Positions 9,686 through 19,217 are shown, numbered from the stretch's first letter. The stretch is DNA of 64,000 nucleotides from Pararhodobacter marinus (GCF_003122215.1 NZ_QEYD01000008.1:62001-126000), one strand, 5' to 3'. Notes: generated from the letters alone by a model not told the origin. Numbers and translations: made by a program.

Positions 9686-12301
9686 TTAGTCGTCGCCCTC
9701 AGGCTCGGCCTTTTTCTTGGCCGGGGCCTTTTTGGCGGTGGTTTTCTTTGCAGTCGTCTTCGCGGCGGTCTTCTTGGGGGCCGCTTTCTTGGCGGGCGCT
9801 TTTTTCGGCGCCGCCTTCTTCTTGCCCTTGGTCGCGGCCTTGGCCTGGATCAGCTCCAGCGCCTGTTCCATCGTCACCGCCTCGGGCTCGATTTCCTTGG
9901 GCAGCGTGGCGTTGATCTTTTCCCATTTCACATACGGCCCGTAGCGCCCCGGCATCACCTGGATCGCGCCGCCCTCGGGGTGATCGCCCAGCACCTTCAG
10001 CGGCTGCGCGGCAGCCCCGCGGCCCGGACCGCGTGCGGCCTTGGCGGCGATCAGCTCGACCGCGCGGTTCATGCCGATGGTGAAGACCTCGTCCACCTCG
10101 GGCAGGTTCGCATAGGTCTTGTTATGCTTCACATAGGGCCCGAAACGCCCGATCGCGGCTTCGACGGGCTCGCCATCCTCGGGATGCTGGCCGACCAGAC
10201 GCGGCAGACTGAGCAGCATCAGCGCCTTGTCCAGATCCATATCCTCGACCGACCAGCCCTTGGGCAGGCTGGACCGGGGCGGTTTCGGCACCTCTTCGGT
10301 GGCCTCGCCGCGCTGGACATAGGGGCCGAAACGCCCGGTTTTCAGGCGGATTGCATCCTCGCCGTCATAGCCCAGAAGCTTGCCGTCGCCCGCCAGTTCC
10401 GCATCGCCCTCATCGCCCGACAGGGGACGGGTATAGCGGCAATTGGGATAGTTCGAGCAGCCGATGAACGCCCCGCCCGAGCGCGCGGTCTTCAGGTTCA
10501 GCCGGCCCTCGCCACAGGTCGGGCAGACACGCGGGTCGCTGCCGTCTTCGCGCGGGGGGTAGAGATGCGGTGCCAGCACCTCGTCGATCTTCTCCAGCAC
10601 TTCGGTGATGCGCAGATCCGAGGTTTCGGCCAGAGCCGCCGAGAAATCCGCCCAGAAATTCTGCAGCACGTCTTTATAGTCGCGCGAGCCCGCCGAGATA
10701 TCGTCAAGCTGCTCTTCCATCCCGGCGGTGAAATCGTAGCCCAGATAGCGCGGGAAATAAGAGGTCAGGAAGATCGTCACCAAGCGGCCCTTGTCCTCGG
10801 GCTTCAGGCGGTTCTTGTCCTTCAGGACATAGCCGCGCTCCTGGATCGTCGTGACGATCGAGGCATAGGTCGACGGGCGGCCGATGCCCAGCTCTTCCAT
10901 CCGCTTGACCAGCGTGGCCTCGGTATAGCGGGGCGGGGGCTGGGTGAAATGCTGCTCGGGCGTGACGGCTTTCTTGCTCACGCCCTCGCCCTGACCCAGC
11001 TGCGGCAGGCGACCGTCTTCGCCCTCGTCATCGTCGCGGCCTTCCTCGTAGACCTTGAGGAAGCCGTCGAACAGCATGACCTGTCCGGTCGCGCGCAGCC
11101 CGACCTGACCGTCCTTCGAGTCGATCTCGACCGTGGTACGTTCCAGTCGTGCGGCTTCCATCTGGCAGGCGATGGTGCGCTTCCAGATCAGGTCATAGAG
11201 CTTTCGCTGGTCGCTGTCGGTCAGCTTCAGGCTGTCGGGATCGGCCGACATGTCGGTCGGACGGATACATTCGTGCGCTTCCTGCGCGTTCTTCGCCTTG
11301 TTCTTGTAGATGCGCGGCGCGGCCGGCACGTAATCCTTGCCGAAGCGTTTCTCGATCTCGGCGCGGCAGGCGGTCACGGCCTCGGGCGCCATGTCGATCC
11401 CGTCGGTCCGCATATAGGTGATGAGCCCGGCCTCGTAGAGACGCTGTGCCGCGTTCATCGTCTGGCGCGCGCCCATACCGAACTTGCGGCTCGCTTCCTG
11501 CTGCAGGGTCGAGGTCATGAAGGGCGCGGTCGGGTTGCGGTTGGCGGGCTTTGCCTCGACAGACTGCACCGACAGGTCGCGTTTCTTCACCGCCTCGACG
11601 GCCAGCTCGGCCGAGGCCTGTGTGGCGAGGTCGTAGCGCTCCAGCTTCTTGCCGCCCAGCGTCACCAGCCGGGCGGTGAATTCGGCGCCCCGCGTATTGG
11701 CCAGGTTCGCCGTCACCGACCAGTATTCGCGGGCGCGGAACGCCTCGATCTCCATTTCGCGCTCGACGATGAGCCGCAGGCAGACCGATTGCACCCGGCC
11801 GGCCGACTTCGCGCCGGGCAGCTTGCGCCACAGCACCGGCGACAGGTTGAAGCCCACCAGATAGTCGAGCGCCCGGCGCGCCAGATAGGCCCGCACCAGC
11901 GGCATGTCGACATCGCGCGGGTTCTTCATCGCCTCGGTCACGGCGGATTTGGTGATCGCGTTGAACACCACGCGCTTGACCGGCGTGTCCTTCTTGATCG
12001 CCTTCGATTTCGACAGCGCCTCGGTCAGGTGCCAGCTGATCGCCTCGCCTTCGCGGTCAGGGTCGGTGGCGAGGATCAGGTCGTTGTCGTTCTTCAGCGC
12101 CTCGGCGATGGCGCGGACATGCTTCTTGCTGTCTGCGGCCACCTCCCATTTCATGTCGAAATCGTGTTCGGGATCGACCGAGCCGTCCTTGGGCGGCAGG
12201 TCGCGGACATGGCCGAACGAGGCGAGGACGGTGTAATCCGAGCCCAGATACTTGTTGATCGTTTTGGCCTTGGCCGGGGACTCGACGACGACAACTGCCA
12301 T
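9686..12301 (-). CDS. topA: DNA topoisomerase I
   Basis: Relaxes negative supercoils. The 871-residue protein starts MAVVVVESPAKAKTINKYLG (Toprim domain), continues with the type IA core, and has catalytic Tyr296 in LITYMRTDG. One four-cysteine zinc motif (CPTCGEG...CSNYPNC) precedes several GRFGPYV/GRYGPYV repeats characteristic of alphaproteobacterial enzymes. The last 50 residues are a lysine/alanine/proline tail resembling histone H1, probably for non-specific DNA binding. Start ATG 12301; an open frame continues upstream but is low-complexity and lacks family similarity. Next upstream is a 1.67-kb stretch without a gene. Confidence 0.98.
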   Translation of the reverse strand: MAVVVVESPAKAKTINKYLGSDYTVLASFGHVRDLPPKDGSVDPEHDFDMKWEVAADSKKHVRAIAEALKNDNDLILATDPDREGEAISWHLTEALSKSKAIKKDTPVKRVVFNAITKSAVTEAMKNPRDVDMPLVRAYLARRALDYLVGFNLSPVLWRKLPGAKSAGRVQSVCLRLIVEREMEIEAFRAREYWSVTANLANTRGAEFTARLVTLGGKKLERYDLATQASAELAVEAVKKRDLSVQSVEAKPANRNPTAPFMTSTLQQEASRKFGMGARQTMNAAQRLYEAGLITYMRTDGIDMAPEAVTACRAEIEKRFGKDYVPAAPRIYKNKAKNAQEAHECIRPTDMSADPDSLKLTDSDQRKLYDLIWKRTIACQMEAARLERTTVEIDSKDGQVGLRATGQVMLFDGFLKVYEEGRDDDEGEDGRLPQLGQGEGVSKKAVTPEQHFTQPPPRYTEATLVKRMEELGIGRPSTYASIVTTIQERGYVLKDKNRLKPEDKGRLVTIFLTSYFPRYLGYDFTAGMEEQLDDISAGSRDYKDVLQNFWADFSAALAETSDLRITEVLEKIDEVLAPHLYPPREDGSDPRVCPTCGEGRLNLKTARSGGAFIGCSNYPNCRYTRPLSGDEGDAELAGDGKLLGYDGEDAIRLKTGRFGPYVQRGEATEEVPKPPRSSLPKGWSVEDMDLDKALMLLSLPRLVGQHPEDGEPVEAAIGRFGPYVKHNKTYANLPEVDEVFTIGMNRAVELIAAKAARGPGRGAAAQPLKVLGDHPEGGAIQVMPGRYGPYVKWEKINATLPKEIEPEAVTMEQALELIQAKAATKGKKKAAPKKAPAKKAAPKKTAAKTTAKKTTAKKAPAKKKAEPEGDD

Positions 12302-13970
12302 GCAAACCTCAGATAGAAAACGCTTTTCGCACCAGATCGGCTGGATGCTGCGGCAATGCGCCGTTCGGGCCGCGATGCCTAGATGGGGGCGAATGGGGGG
12401 GGTTGTCAATCTGACCCGGTACGCCGGCCACCGCGGAAGAGGCGGGCAGCAGGCCGCCGGCCCGGGCGCCCGGCGCCGCGGGCACGTCGTCGCACAACCG
12501 CGCCCCGAGGATCCGGTGCCGCCGCGCGGGGCGGGTTCTCGTGGGGCTGGCTTGGGGCGATGGCGAGGGATCCGTCCGGTTGCGCGAGAGCCCGTTGGCC
12601 CCGTAGCGGTCGTGACCGGGTTCCCCTCCGCGCCGGTGGCGACGGGGCTGGCGACGGGGCTGGCGACGGGGCGCGATGATGCTGCCGCGCCCATCTGCCC
12701 CGCGCGTCCGTGCCGGCCCCGGTCCCCGGCGACGCCGCGTTCCCGGAGCTGCCCCGGGGGGCGCTTATGTTTCGGGCCGCCTTCTCCGCGCGTTGTCGCG
12801 GGGGCGGTCGTCACCGCGTCGCACGGAAAGGCGCTGCGCCCGAGCCGGTTTTGAGCGAACCGCGCCGCTCGGCCAGTCGCCCGGTCGGTGGGGGCGCTGG
12901 TGCAGGGGCTCTCGCACGCGGCCCTCCCGCACTTTCCCCTGACGATCCCGCGCGGCAGGTCCGCGCGCTTTCACCTGGGAATTGCGCCGCCGCCGTCTGC
13001 TGCAATAGCCTGGCCACCGCACAGGACACGCCGCAAGACCCTCATCGCGCAGCCCCGGCCGCCCGGCCCGCATCCCGGCGGAACGCTCCCGCAGCATTCC
13101 GGACGACCTCGCCCTTTGCGCCCGGGCCGACACCCCCCCGGCTCTTCACTTTACGCGGCCAGCCCCGCATCCGCGTGCGCGCCGATACAGGACACAGCGG
13201 CACCAAGAACCAGGCGCCCGGCGCCACAAGGTGAACCGGCTTTTTTTCAAGGAGAGAACCGACACCCTGCCAGAGCGCCCCTTGGGAGACGCCGCCCGGG
13301 TCCAGACCAGGCCGCGTTGTCGAGACTTCCGGGCCCTCTGGCCAGCCACGGGCGGCTCCCGATCGGCCAAAAGCGCCGTTTGCGGCAGCAGCATCGGCAG
13401 GCCCCTTTCGCCTTTCGCCGGGGCGCAACACGCTTTTCCGTGCCGCGACGAGCGCGCTTCAGCACCGCACGGGCAAAGGCCGGCTGTGGCTTGCCCGTCA
13501 TGTCACCACCGGCTCCTCTCGGCCCACAGACAGTAACATCGCCACGCCGGCATCCCGGCGCTGCAACGGTCCAAGGTCTGACCGGGCATCCTGCCCCGGT
13601 TGTCCCCGCTCGAAACCCGCCAGGAGGGTCGCCGCGCGCTGGCAGCCGTGCCTCGTCTGGCTTTCCTCGGGCTGCCCGCTATGACTCGCACGCGGATCAC
13701 CGGGTCAAACGCGCGCCTTTCCGATGCACGTTCCTTCCGCGACGCCCTCCCTGGTCTCACGAGGCCCCCATTGCCGACAGCGCGCTTGGCCGCCGCTGTG
13801 CAGCATGCGCGCATTCGTGCCCGCCCACGCCAAGATGCTGCGCCTTGTCGTCCGCGCCGTCATCCTCTGCCCCCACTCAGCCCCTTACTTCCCGGCGCAG
13901 GGATGAAACGCGCAGCCTTCCTTCTGGTCTGCGCAAAGCCATGCTCACGACCGCACATGGCCCCCGGCGC
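12302..13970. other. GC-rich 1.67-kb interval without a recognisable gene
   Basis: Between topA and dprA I find only overlapping open frames on both strands, all low-complexity (Ala/Arg/Pro/Gly) with no recognisable domain, no coherent codon-position pattern and no ribosome site of note. It holds a 12-bp tandem repeat at 12638-12672, a T-run at 13233-13239 not preceded by a good stem, and presumably the topA promoter at its left end. It may be degenerate coding DNA or a structured RNA; I see no rnpB, tmRNA or tRNA signature. Confidence 0.6.
12638..12672. repeat. 12-bp tandem repeat, about 3 copies
   Basis: Unit GGCGACGGGGCT, two full copies plus a third of 11 bp, perfectly conserved. On the minus strand in frame with topA it would encode a PVAS repeat, but I see no support for translation. 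Confidence 0.85.
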
Positions 13971-15182
13971 CTATATCCGCGCCAGCATGCCCCCCGGCTG
14001 TCGCTGCACCCGGCCGTCCAGTTCCAGGAACAGAAGGGCCGGGGCGACCACCGGATGCGGCAGATCCAGATCGCGCAGAAGCTGGTCCTCGGCCACCGGC
14101 GCCGCGCCGAGCCGGTCCAGGATCATCCGGTGCAGCGTCAGCATGTCGGGCGGCGACCCGGTCCCGGGCGCGCCGCTCCGGACCGCGGCACCGGGCCCCG
14201 CTTTCGCCGGTGGGGCTTTCGCCGGTGGGGCTTTCGCGCCGGATCCCTCGGTGGCCATCCGTTCGGGCCGTGCGACGGGCGGCTCGCTCCCTTCGTTCAG
14301 GGCATCGATGATGTCCTCGACCCCGCGCACCAGCCGCGCGCCCTCGCGCAGAAGAGCATTGCAGCCCGCGGCGCGGGCATCCATCGGATGACCCGGCACC
14401 GCCATGACCTCACGCCCCTGGTCCAGCGCGTCGCGCGCGGTGATCAGGCTGCCCGACCCTTCCGCGGCCTCGACCACGATCACGGCCCGCGAGAGCCCGG
14501 CGATCAGCCGGTTGCGCCGGGGGAAATGGCGCGCCTGTGGCTGCAGGCCGACCGGCTGCTCGGAAACCAGAAGCCCCTGATCCGCGATGGCCGCGCCCAG
14601 AACGGCGTTCTCTGCCGGGTAGATGACGTCGACGCCGCCGGCCATCACCGCGATGGTGCCCGTTTTCAGCGCGCCGCCATGCGCGACCGTGTCGATCCCG
14701 CGCGCCAGCCCCGAGACGACGCAATAGCCGTGATAGCCCAGCCCCTCGGCCAGCCGGCGGGTCATCCGCGCGCCCAGCGACGACGCATTGCGCGCGCCCA
14801 CAAGGGCTACACCCGGACGCGCCATCACCTGCGCCCTTCCGCGCAGCCACAGAACCGGCGGCGGGTCCGGGATGGCGGCAAGGGGCAGGGGATAGTCCGG
14901 CATGCCCAGCATCACCAGCCGCGCCCCGGCCTTCAGCCCGGCCTCGATCTCGCGCCGGGCCATGTCGGCCGGGCAGGGCGCGTAATCCGCGACCCCCGCC
15001 GCGCGGGCGATCGCGGGCAGGGCATCCAGCGCGTCATGGACGCTGTCATGCTCGCTCATCAGGCGCAGGAACGTGCTGGGCCCGACGCGGCGCGAGCGAA
15101 TGAGACGAAGCCACGCCAGACGGTCTTCTTCCGTGGTGGGTGGGGTGAAGGGTGTGGGAGAAGAAAGTGTGTTCCCGTCCAT
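13971..15182 (-). CDS. dprA: DNA-processing protein DprA
   Basis: Loads RecA on incoming single-stranded DNA during transformation. The 403 residues comprise an N-terminal helical SAM-like region, the Rossmann-like DNA-binding core (GARNASSLGARMTRRLAEG, VVSGLARGIDTVAHGGAL, HFPRRNRLIAGLS, AEGSGSLITARDALDQGREV) and a C-terminal winged-helix domain. A proline/alanine linker contains a near-duplicate (KAPPAKAPPAKA) encoded by a 15-bp tandem repeat around 14207-14236. GAGG precedes the ATG at 15182. Competence use is not proven; dprA is widespread in non-transformable alphaproteobacteria. Confidence 0.96.
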   Translation of the reverse strand: MDGNTLSSPTPFTPPTTEEDRLAWLRLIRSRRVGPSTFLRLMSEHDSVHDALDALPAIARAAGVADYAPCPADMARREIEAGLKAGARLVMLGMPDYPLPLAAIPDPPPVLWLRGRAQVMARPGVALVGARNASSLGARMTRRLAEGLGYHGYCVVSGLARGIDTVAHGGALKTGTIAVMAGGVDVIYPAENAVLGAAIADQGLLVSEQPVGLQPQARHFPRRNRLIAGLSRAVIVVEAAEGSGSLITARDALDQGREVMAVPGHPMDARAAGCNALLREGARLVRGVEDIIDALNEGSEPPVARPERMATEGSGAKAPPAKAPPAKAGPGAAVRSGAPGTGSPPDMLTLHRMILDRLGAAPVAEDQLLRDLDLPHPVVAPALLFLELDGRVQRQPGGMLARI

Positions 15183-15280
15183 CGCAACCTCGCCTCATTC
15201 GATTCGGAGAGTGCAACAGGAAGGTTAACAGGCCGTGAACGTCAGAACGAAGACCGCACGAAACCGCTCATGAAACCGCT

Positions 15281-15338
15281 CAGGCCTTCACTTTGCGACA
15301 AATACTCGCGGGGGGTGCGGGGGGCGGCAGCCCCCCGC
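15281..15338 (-). repeat. Intergenic palindromic repeat, copy D
   Basis: Contains CTTCACTTTGCGACAAATAC (the distal module, minus orientation) followed by a GC-rich hairpin GCGGGGGG/CCCCCCGC (15317-15338, loop CGGCAG). It lies between the 3' end of tldD and the start of dprA; it may terminate tldD transcription. The copy at 26739-26762 shares the CTTCACTTTG...CAAATACTC module. Confidence 0.65.
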
Positions 15339-15395
15339 CCGGCCCAACGGGAGCGACCGGATCGTCAGATCCGCGAGCGACGGGCGGGAGCCGCC

Positions 15396-16838
15396 TCAGG
15401 CCACCCCGCCGACCGTCAGCCCGCCGATCTTCAGGGATGGCTGGCCCACGCCCACCGGCACCCATTGCCCGGCCTTGCCGCAATTGCCGATGCCCGGGTC
15501 CAGCGCCATGTCGTTGCCGATCCCGTGCACGTTGTTCAGCGCGGTGGGGCCGTCGCCGATCAGGGTCGCGCCTTTCACCGGCTCGCCGATCTTGCCGTCG
15601 CGCACCCGGTAGGCCTCGGTGCAGGAAAACACGAACTTGCCCGAGGTGATGTCGACCTGCCCGCCGCCAAAGCCCACGGCCCAGATCCCGTCCTTCATGT
15701 CGGCCACCAGCGATGCGGGATCGGTGTCGCCGCCCAGCATGTAGGTGTTGGTCATGCGCGGCATGGGCGTGTGGGCATAGCTTTCACGCCGCCCGTTGCC
15801 GGTGACGTCGACCCCCATCAGCCGCGCGTTCTGGCGGTCCTGCATGTAGCCCACCAACACCCCGTCCTCGATCAGCACGTTCCGGCCCGAGGGCGTGCCC
15901 TCATCGTCGACCGTGATCGAGCCGCGCCGGTCCGGGATCGTGCCGTCATCGAGCACCGTCACGCCCTTGGCCGCGACCTGCCTGCCCATCAGACCGGCGA
16001 AGGCCGAGGTTTTCTTGCGGTTGAAATCGCCTTCCAGCCCGTGGCCCACCGCCTCGTGCAGCAGGATCCCGGGCCAGCCCGGCCCCAGCACCACGTCGAG
16101 CGCCCCGGCCGGCGCCGGCACGGCATCCAGGTTGACCAACGCCACGCGCAAAGCCTCGCGCGCGACCGGCTGCCAATGCGCGGGTTCCATCAGGCCCGAC
16201 AGGTTGATGCGCCCGCCGCCGCCGTAATGGCCTGATTCGCGGCGGCCGTCCCGCTCAACGATCACCGCGATCGAGATTCGGGCCATCGGGCGGATATCGC
16301 TGACCAGCCCGCCCTCGGGCCGCAGGATCGCCACCTCCTGGATCGAGGCCGCGAGCGAGGCCGTCACCTGCACCACCCGCGCATCGAGCCCGCGCAGGAA
16401 ATCGTCGATCGCGCGCAGGGTCTCGATCTTGGCGGCGAAGCTGGCATCGGTGATCGGGTCGAAATCGCCGTACAGGCGCGTATTCGTGCCCTTGGGCGGC
16501 GGGGCCATCGTGCCGCCGCCCGCGCCCACCGCCAGCCGCGCGGTGGCGGCGGCGCGTTTGAGCGCGCTTTCGGTCATTTCCGAGGAATGCGCATAGCCTG
16601 CGACATCGCCCCTGACCGCGCGCAGGCCGAAACCCTCGGCGGCGTCATAGGCGGCGTTGCGGATGCGGCCGTCATCGAGGACCAGTGATTCGGAGCGGCG
16701 GCGTTCGAGGAACAACTCGCCGTCATCCGCGCCCTGCGTGGCCTCGCGCAGGGTGGCGAGGGCCGCGTCCCGGTCGAGCGCGGTCTCGAAGGGGCGGAAG
16801 CGGTCGGCCTCGGGGAGGGGATGGGCGGGGGCGGACAT
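15396..16838 (-). CDS. tldD: Metalloprotease TldD
   Basis: Zinc metallopeptidase subunit (480 residues) that works with TldE/PmbA to cleave unfolded or modified peptides. The metal site is in LLHEAVGHGLEGDFNRKK (HExxxH, catalytic Glu). Other family blocks are SDIRPMARISIAV, GRQVAAKGVTVLDDGTIP and MTNTYMLGGDTDP. AAGGAG precedes the ATG at 16838. The partner tldE is not in the window. It is divergent from the oxidase operon, sharing a 241-bp regulatory interval. Confidence 0.96.
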   Translation of the reverse strand: MSAPAHPLPEADRFRPFETALDRDAALATLREATQGADDGELFLERRRSESLVLDDGRIRNAAYDAAEGFGLRAVRGDVAGYAHSSEMTESALKRAAATARLAVGAGGGTMAPPPKGTNTRLYGDFDPITDASFAAKIETLRAIDDFLRGLDARVVQVTASLAASIQEVAILRPEGGLVSDIRPMARISIAVIVERDGRRESGHYGGGGRINLSGLMEPAHWQPVAREALRVALVNLDAVPAPAGALDVVLGPGWPGILLHEAVGHGLEGDFNRKKTSAFAGLMGRQVAAKGVTVLDDGTIPDRRGSITVDDEGTPSGRNVLIEDGVLVGYMQDRQNARLMGVDVTGNGRRESYAHTPMPRMTNTYMLGGDTDPASLVADMKDGIWAVGFGGGQVDITSGKFVFSCTEAYRVRDGKIGEPVKGATLIGDGPTALNNVHGIGNDMALDPGIGNCGKAGQWVPVGVGQPSLKIGGLTVGGVA

Positions 16839-16891
16839 GAAGCTCCTTTCACGTGAGCGTTGCGCGACCGTTGCGGCAGTGCAGCATGTCT

Positions 16892-16905
16892 TTGACTTAA
16901 GTCAA
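16892..16905. promoter_or_regulatory. FNR/CRP-family palindrome upstream of coxB
   Basis: TTGACTTAAGTCAA is a perfect 14-bp dyad of the FNR superfamily layout TTGAC-N4-GTCAA (FnrL consensus TTGAT-N4-ATCAA). Its centre lies about 66 bp upstream of the predicted coxB transcription start, a class I activator position, and about 60 bp from the tldD start. Identity of the regulator is inference. Confidence 0.6.
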
Positions 16906-16929
16906 AAGGCGGCACCATGACGCATCGGT

Positions 16930-16958
16930 TTGGCTTGTTATGGGAATGCTAATATGAT
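16930..16958 (+). promoter_or_regulatory. Candidate promoter of the cytochrome c oxidase operon
   Basis: TTGGCT (16930-16935), 17-bp spacer, TATGAT (16953-16958), in a locally AT-rich stretch. Start of transcription would be near 16965, leaving a leader of about 115 nt before coxB. Confidence 0.5.
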
Positions 16959-17079
16959 TTTAGGAGAGAGGGAAACCGCCTCCCGTCTGTTCGCGGCCGG
17001 TCCGTCCATGACTGATGGCGCATCGCGCGGGGGCGGCGGAGACAGACGGTCGGAAGGCCGCGCAAAACGGGAACACAAG

Positions 17080-17967
17080 ATGCATCTTTTCAAGGACCTC
17101 ACCCGCTTCGCCGCCGGATTGGGTGGTCGCATGGGGGCTGCCGCCTTGTCGATGGCCGTCGCCGGCCAGGCGATGGCGCAGGATCTGCCCTTCCTGGGCG
17201 AACCGCACGATGCGGGGATCGCGCTGCAACGCGCCCACAGCCCCGTCGCCGAAAGCAGCCACTGGATTGACCATATGCTGCTGTACATCATCGGCGCGAT
17301 CACGGTCTTTGTCTGTGTCCTGCTGTTGTGGGTCATCGTGCGCTACAACCAGCGTTCGAACCCGGTGCCGTCGCGCTTCACGCACAATTCGCCGCTGGAA
17401 ATCGCCTGGACGATCCTGCCGATCTTCATCCTGATCTTCATCGGCTCGTTCACCGTTCCCGCACTGTTCCGCGACCAGACGATGCCCGACGCCGACGTGA
17501 CCATCAAGGTGACGGGCTACCAGTGGTACTGGGGCTATGAATATGTCGACCACGGGGTCGAGCTGTCGGCCTACCCGCTGCAGCGCGACGAACTGGCCGA
17601 GAACGGCTACGAGGACCGTCACTACCTGCTGGCGACCGACAGCCAGGTCGTGGTGCCGGTGGGCCAGAACGTCGTGATGCAGGTCACCGGCGGCGACGTG
17701 ATCCATTCCTGGACCATCCCGGCTTTCGGCGTGAAGCAGGACGCGGTTCCGGGCCGTCTGGCGCAGCTGTGGTTCAATGTCGACGAACCCGGCATCTATT
17801 TCGGCCAGTGCTCTGAACTGTGCGGCCAGGGCCATGCCTACATGCCGATCACCGTCCGCGCCGTCTCGCCCGAAGACTACGTCGCCTGGCTGCAGGAGCA
17901 GGGCGCCGAGAACCTCGCCGCCGCGCCGGGCTATGACGCCGCCGCCGTCGAGCTGGCGTCGAACTGA
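17080..17967 (+). CDS. ctaC: Cytochrome c oxidase subunit II (aa3-type)
   Basis: Subunit II accepts electrons from cytochrome c at the CuA centre. The 295-residue precursor has a signal peptide ending near AVAGQAMAQ, two transmembrane helices (LLYIIGAITVFVCVLLLWVI and IAWTILPIFILIFIGSFTV), the aromatic stretch GYQWYWGYEY and the CuA motif CSELCGQGHAYMP. ATG 17080 is chosen because a signal peptide follows directly; longer in-frame starts would bury it. First gene of the operon ctaC-ctaB-orf-ctaG-ctaE-SURF1. Subunit I is elsewhere in the genome. Confidence 0.98.
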   Translation: MHLFKDLTRFAAGLGGRMGAAALSMAVAGQAMAQDLPFLGEPHDAGIALQRAHSPVAESSHWIDHMLLYIIGAITVFVCVLLLWVIVRYNQRSNPVPSRFTHNSPLEIAWTILPIFILIFIGSFTVPALFRDQTMPDADVTIKVTGYQWYWGYEYVDHGVELSAYPLQRDELAENGYEDRHYLLATDSQVVVPVGQNVVMQVTGGDVIHSWTIPAFGVKQDAVPGRLAQLWFNVDEPGIYFGQCSELCGQGHAYMPITVRAVSPEDYVAWLQEQGAENLAAAPGYDAAAVELASN

Positions 17968-18026
17968 TCCAAGAGTAACCGGCGTCGCGCGCGGGAATGC
18001 CCCCCGCGACGCGGCGCCGGACCATT

Positions 18027-18054
18027 CCGAGGGCTGAATGCCGAGGGTTGAATG
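18027..18054 (+). promoter_or_regulatory. Duplicated ribosome site/start with 5-codon leader before ctaB
   Basis: Two 14-bp units in tandem, CCGAGGGCTGAATG and CCGAGGGTTGAATG, each with GAGGG four bases before an ATG. The first ATG (18038) opens a minicistron Met-Pro-Arg-Val-Glu whose stop overlaps the ctaB start as AATGA. This may couple or buffer ctaB translation. Confidence 0.5.
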
Positions 18055-19023
18055 ACCGACATCCGTGCAGACATTGCAGACCAGAGCGGGCCGGGAGACG
18101 CCGGCTTCGGCGACTACGTCCAGCTTCTGAAGCCGCGTGTCATGTCGCTGGTGGTTTTCACCGCGCTGGTGGGGCTGGTCGTCGCGCCCGTCCGCCTGCA
18201 TCCGGTCGAGGCCTTGGCCGCGATCATCTTCATCGCGCTGGGGGCCGGAGCCTCGGGCGCGCTGAACATGTGGTGGGACGCCGATATCGACCGCGTCATG
18301 CGTCGCACCGCCAAGCGTCCGGTCCCGTCGGGCGCCGTCGAACCCGGCGAGGCGCTGGGCCTGGGCGCGACTCTATCGGTGCTGTCGGTGGTCATGCTGT
18401 GGCTGGCCACGAATGCGCTGGCCGCCGCGCTGCTGGCTTTCACCATCTTCTTCTATGCCGTCATCTACACGATGTGGCTGAAGCGCTCGACGCCGCAGAA
18501 CATCGTCATCGGCGGCGCGGCCGGGGCGTTCCCGCCGATGGTCGGCTGGGTGGCCGCGACCGGCTCGGTCAGCGTCGAAGCGGTGCTGATGTTCCTGCTG
18601 ATCTTCATGTGGACGCCGCCGCATTTCTGGGCGCTGGCGCTGTTCATGAACTCGGATTACGAAAAGGCGAAGGTGCCGATGCTGACCGTGACCCACGGTC
18701 GCCGCTCGACCCGGAACCATATCCTTGTCTACACGCTGCTGCTGGCGCCGGTGGCGCTGGTCGCCGCCTTCACCTCGATCGGCGGGCCGATCTATTTCGC
18801 CGTGTCGCTGGTCTTGAACCTGCTCTTCGTGATCGGCGCCTTCCGCCTGTGGATGCGCCGCGAGGAACGGGCCGAGGCGGATAAGTACGCCGCCGAGAAA
18901 CGCTTCTTCGCGCTGTCGCTGGCCTATCTGTTCCTGCATTTCGCCGCTTTCGCGGTCGAGGCCACGCCTTGGGCCGATGCGCTGTCGGCTTACGCCGGAT
19001 GGGAGGCCGTGACATGGCTCTGA
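18052..19023 (+). CDS. ctaB: Protoheme IX farnesyltransferase (heme O synthase)
   Basis: Integral membrane UbiA-family prenyltransferase that converts heme B to heme O, the precursor of heme A for aa3 oxidase. The 323 residues hold multiple transmembrane helices, the Asp-rich motif [20 protein letters not shown] and a second polar loop with [19 protein letters not shown]. The start at 18052 follows GAGGG. It lies between subunit II and the assembly factors, as in Paracoccus and Rhodobacter. The last 10 nt overlap the next gene. Confidence 0.97.
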   Translation: MTDIRADIADQSGPGDAGFGDYVQLLKPRVMSLVVFTALVGLVVAPVRLHPVEALAAIIFIALGAGASGALNMWWDADIDRVMRRTAKRPVPSGAVEPGEALGLGATLSVLSVVMLWLATNALAAALLAFTIFFYAVIYTMWLKRSTPQNIVIGGAAGAFPPMVGWVAATGSVSVEAVLMFLLIFMWTPPHFWALALFMNSDYEKAKVPMLTVTHGRRSTRNHILVYTLLLAPVALVAAFTSIGGPIYFAVSLVLNLLFVIGAFRLWMRREERAEADKYAAEKRFFALSLAYLFLHFAAFAVEATPWADALSAYAGWEAVTWL

Positions 19024-19217
19024 CCCGCGAACACGACCTGCACAAACGCCGCCAGGGCCGCAATATCGGCGTGCTCGTGGTGCTGCTGGCCTTCGTCGCG
19101 CTCGTCTTCGGGCTGACCATCGCCAAGATGACCACGGGCGACCAGTTGCAGGGCTTCGATCATACCTATCGGATCGAGATGGATCCCGGCGCGCGGACCG
19201 GGGAGGCGGGCCAATGA
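19014..19217 (+). CDS. Small single-pass membrane protein of the oxidase operon
   Basis: A 67-residue protein: a charged N-terminus ([17 protein letters not shown]), one transmembrane helix ([20 protein letters not shown]) and a short periplasmic tail. It overlaps ctaB by 10 nt and ctaG by 4 nt (ATGA). Rhodobacterales and Paracoccus oxidase operons carry a small ORF at this position; the function is not established, presumably oxidase assembly or stability. Confidence 0.88.
   Translation: MALTREHDLHKRRQGRNIGVLVVLLAFVALVFGLTIAKMTTGDQLQGFDHTYRIEMDPGARTGEAGQ

Noticed and set aside
12302-12814. In-frame upstream extension of topA with a PVAS repeat
   Set aside because: Family N-terminus begins at MAVVVVESPAKAK; the extension is low-complexity and has no supporting start site.
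12888-16235. 1115-codon plus-strand open frame
   Set aside because: Runs antisense through dprA and tldD and has no domain; the left part lies in the gene-free stretch.
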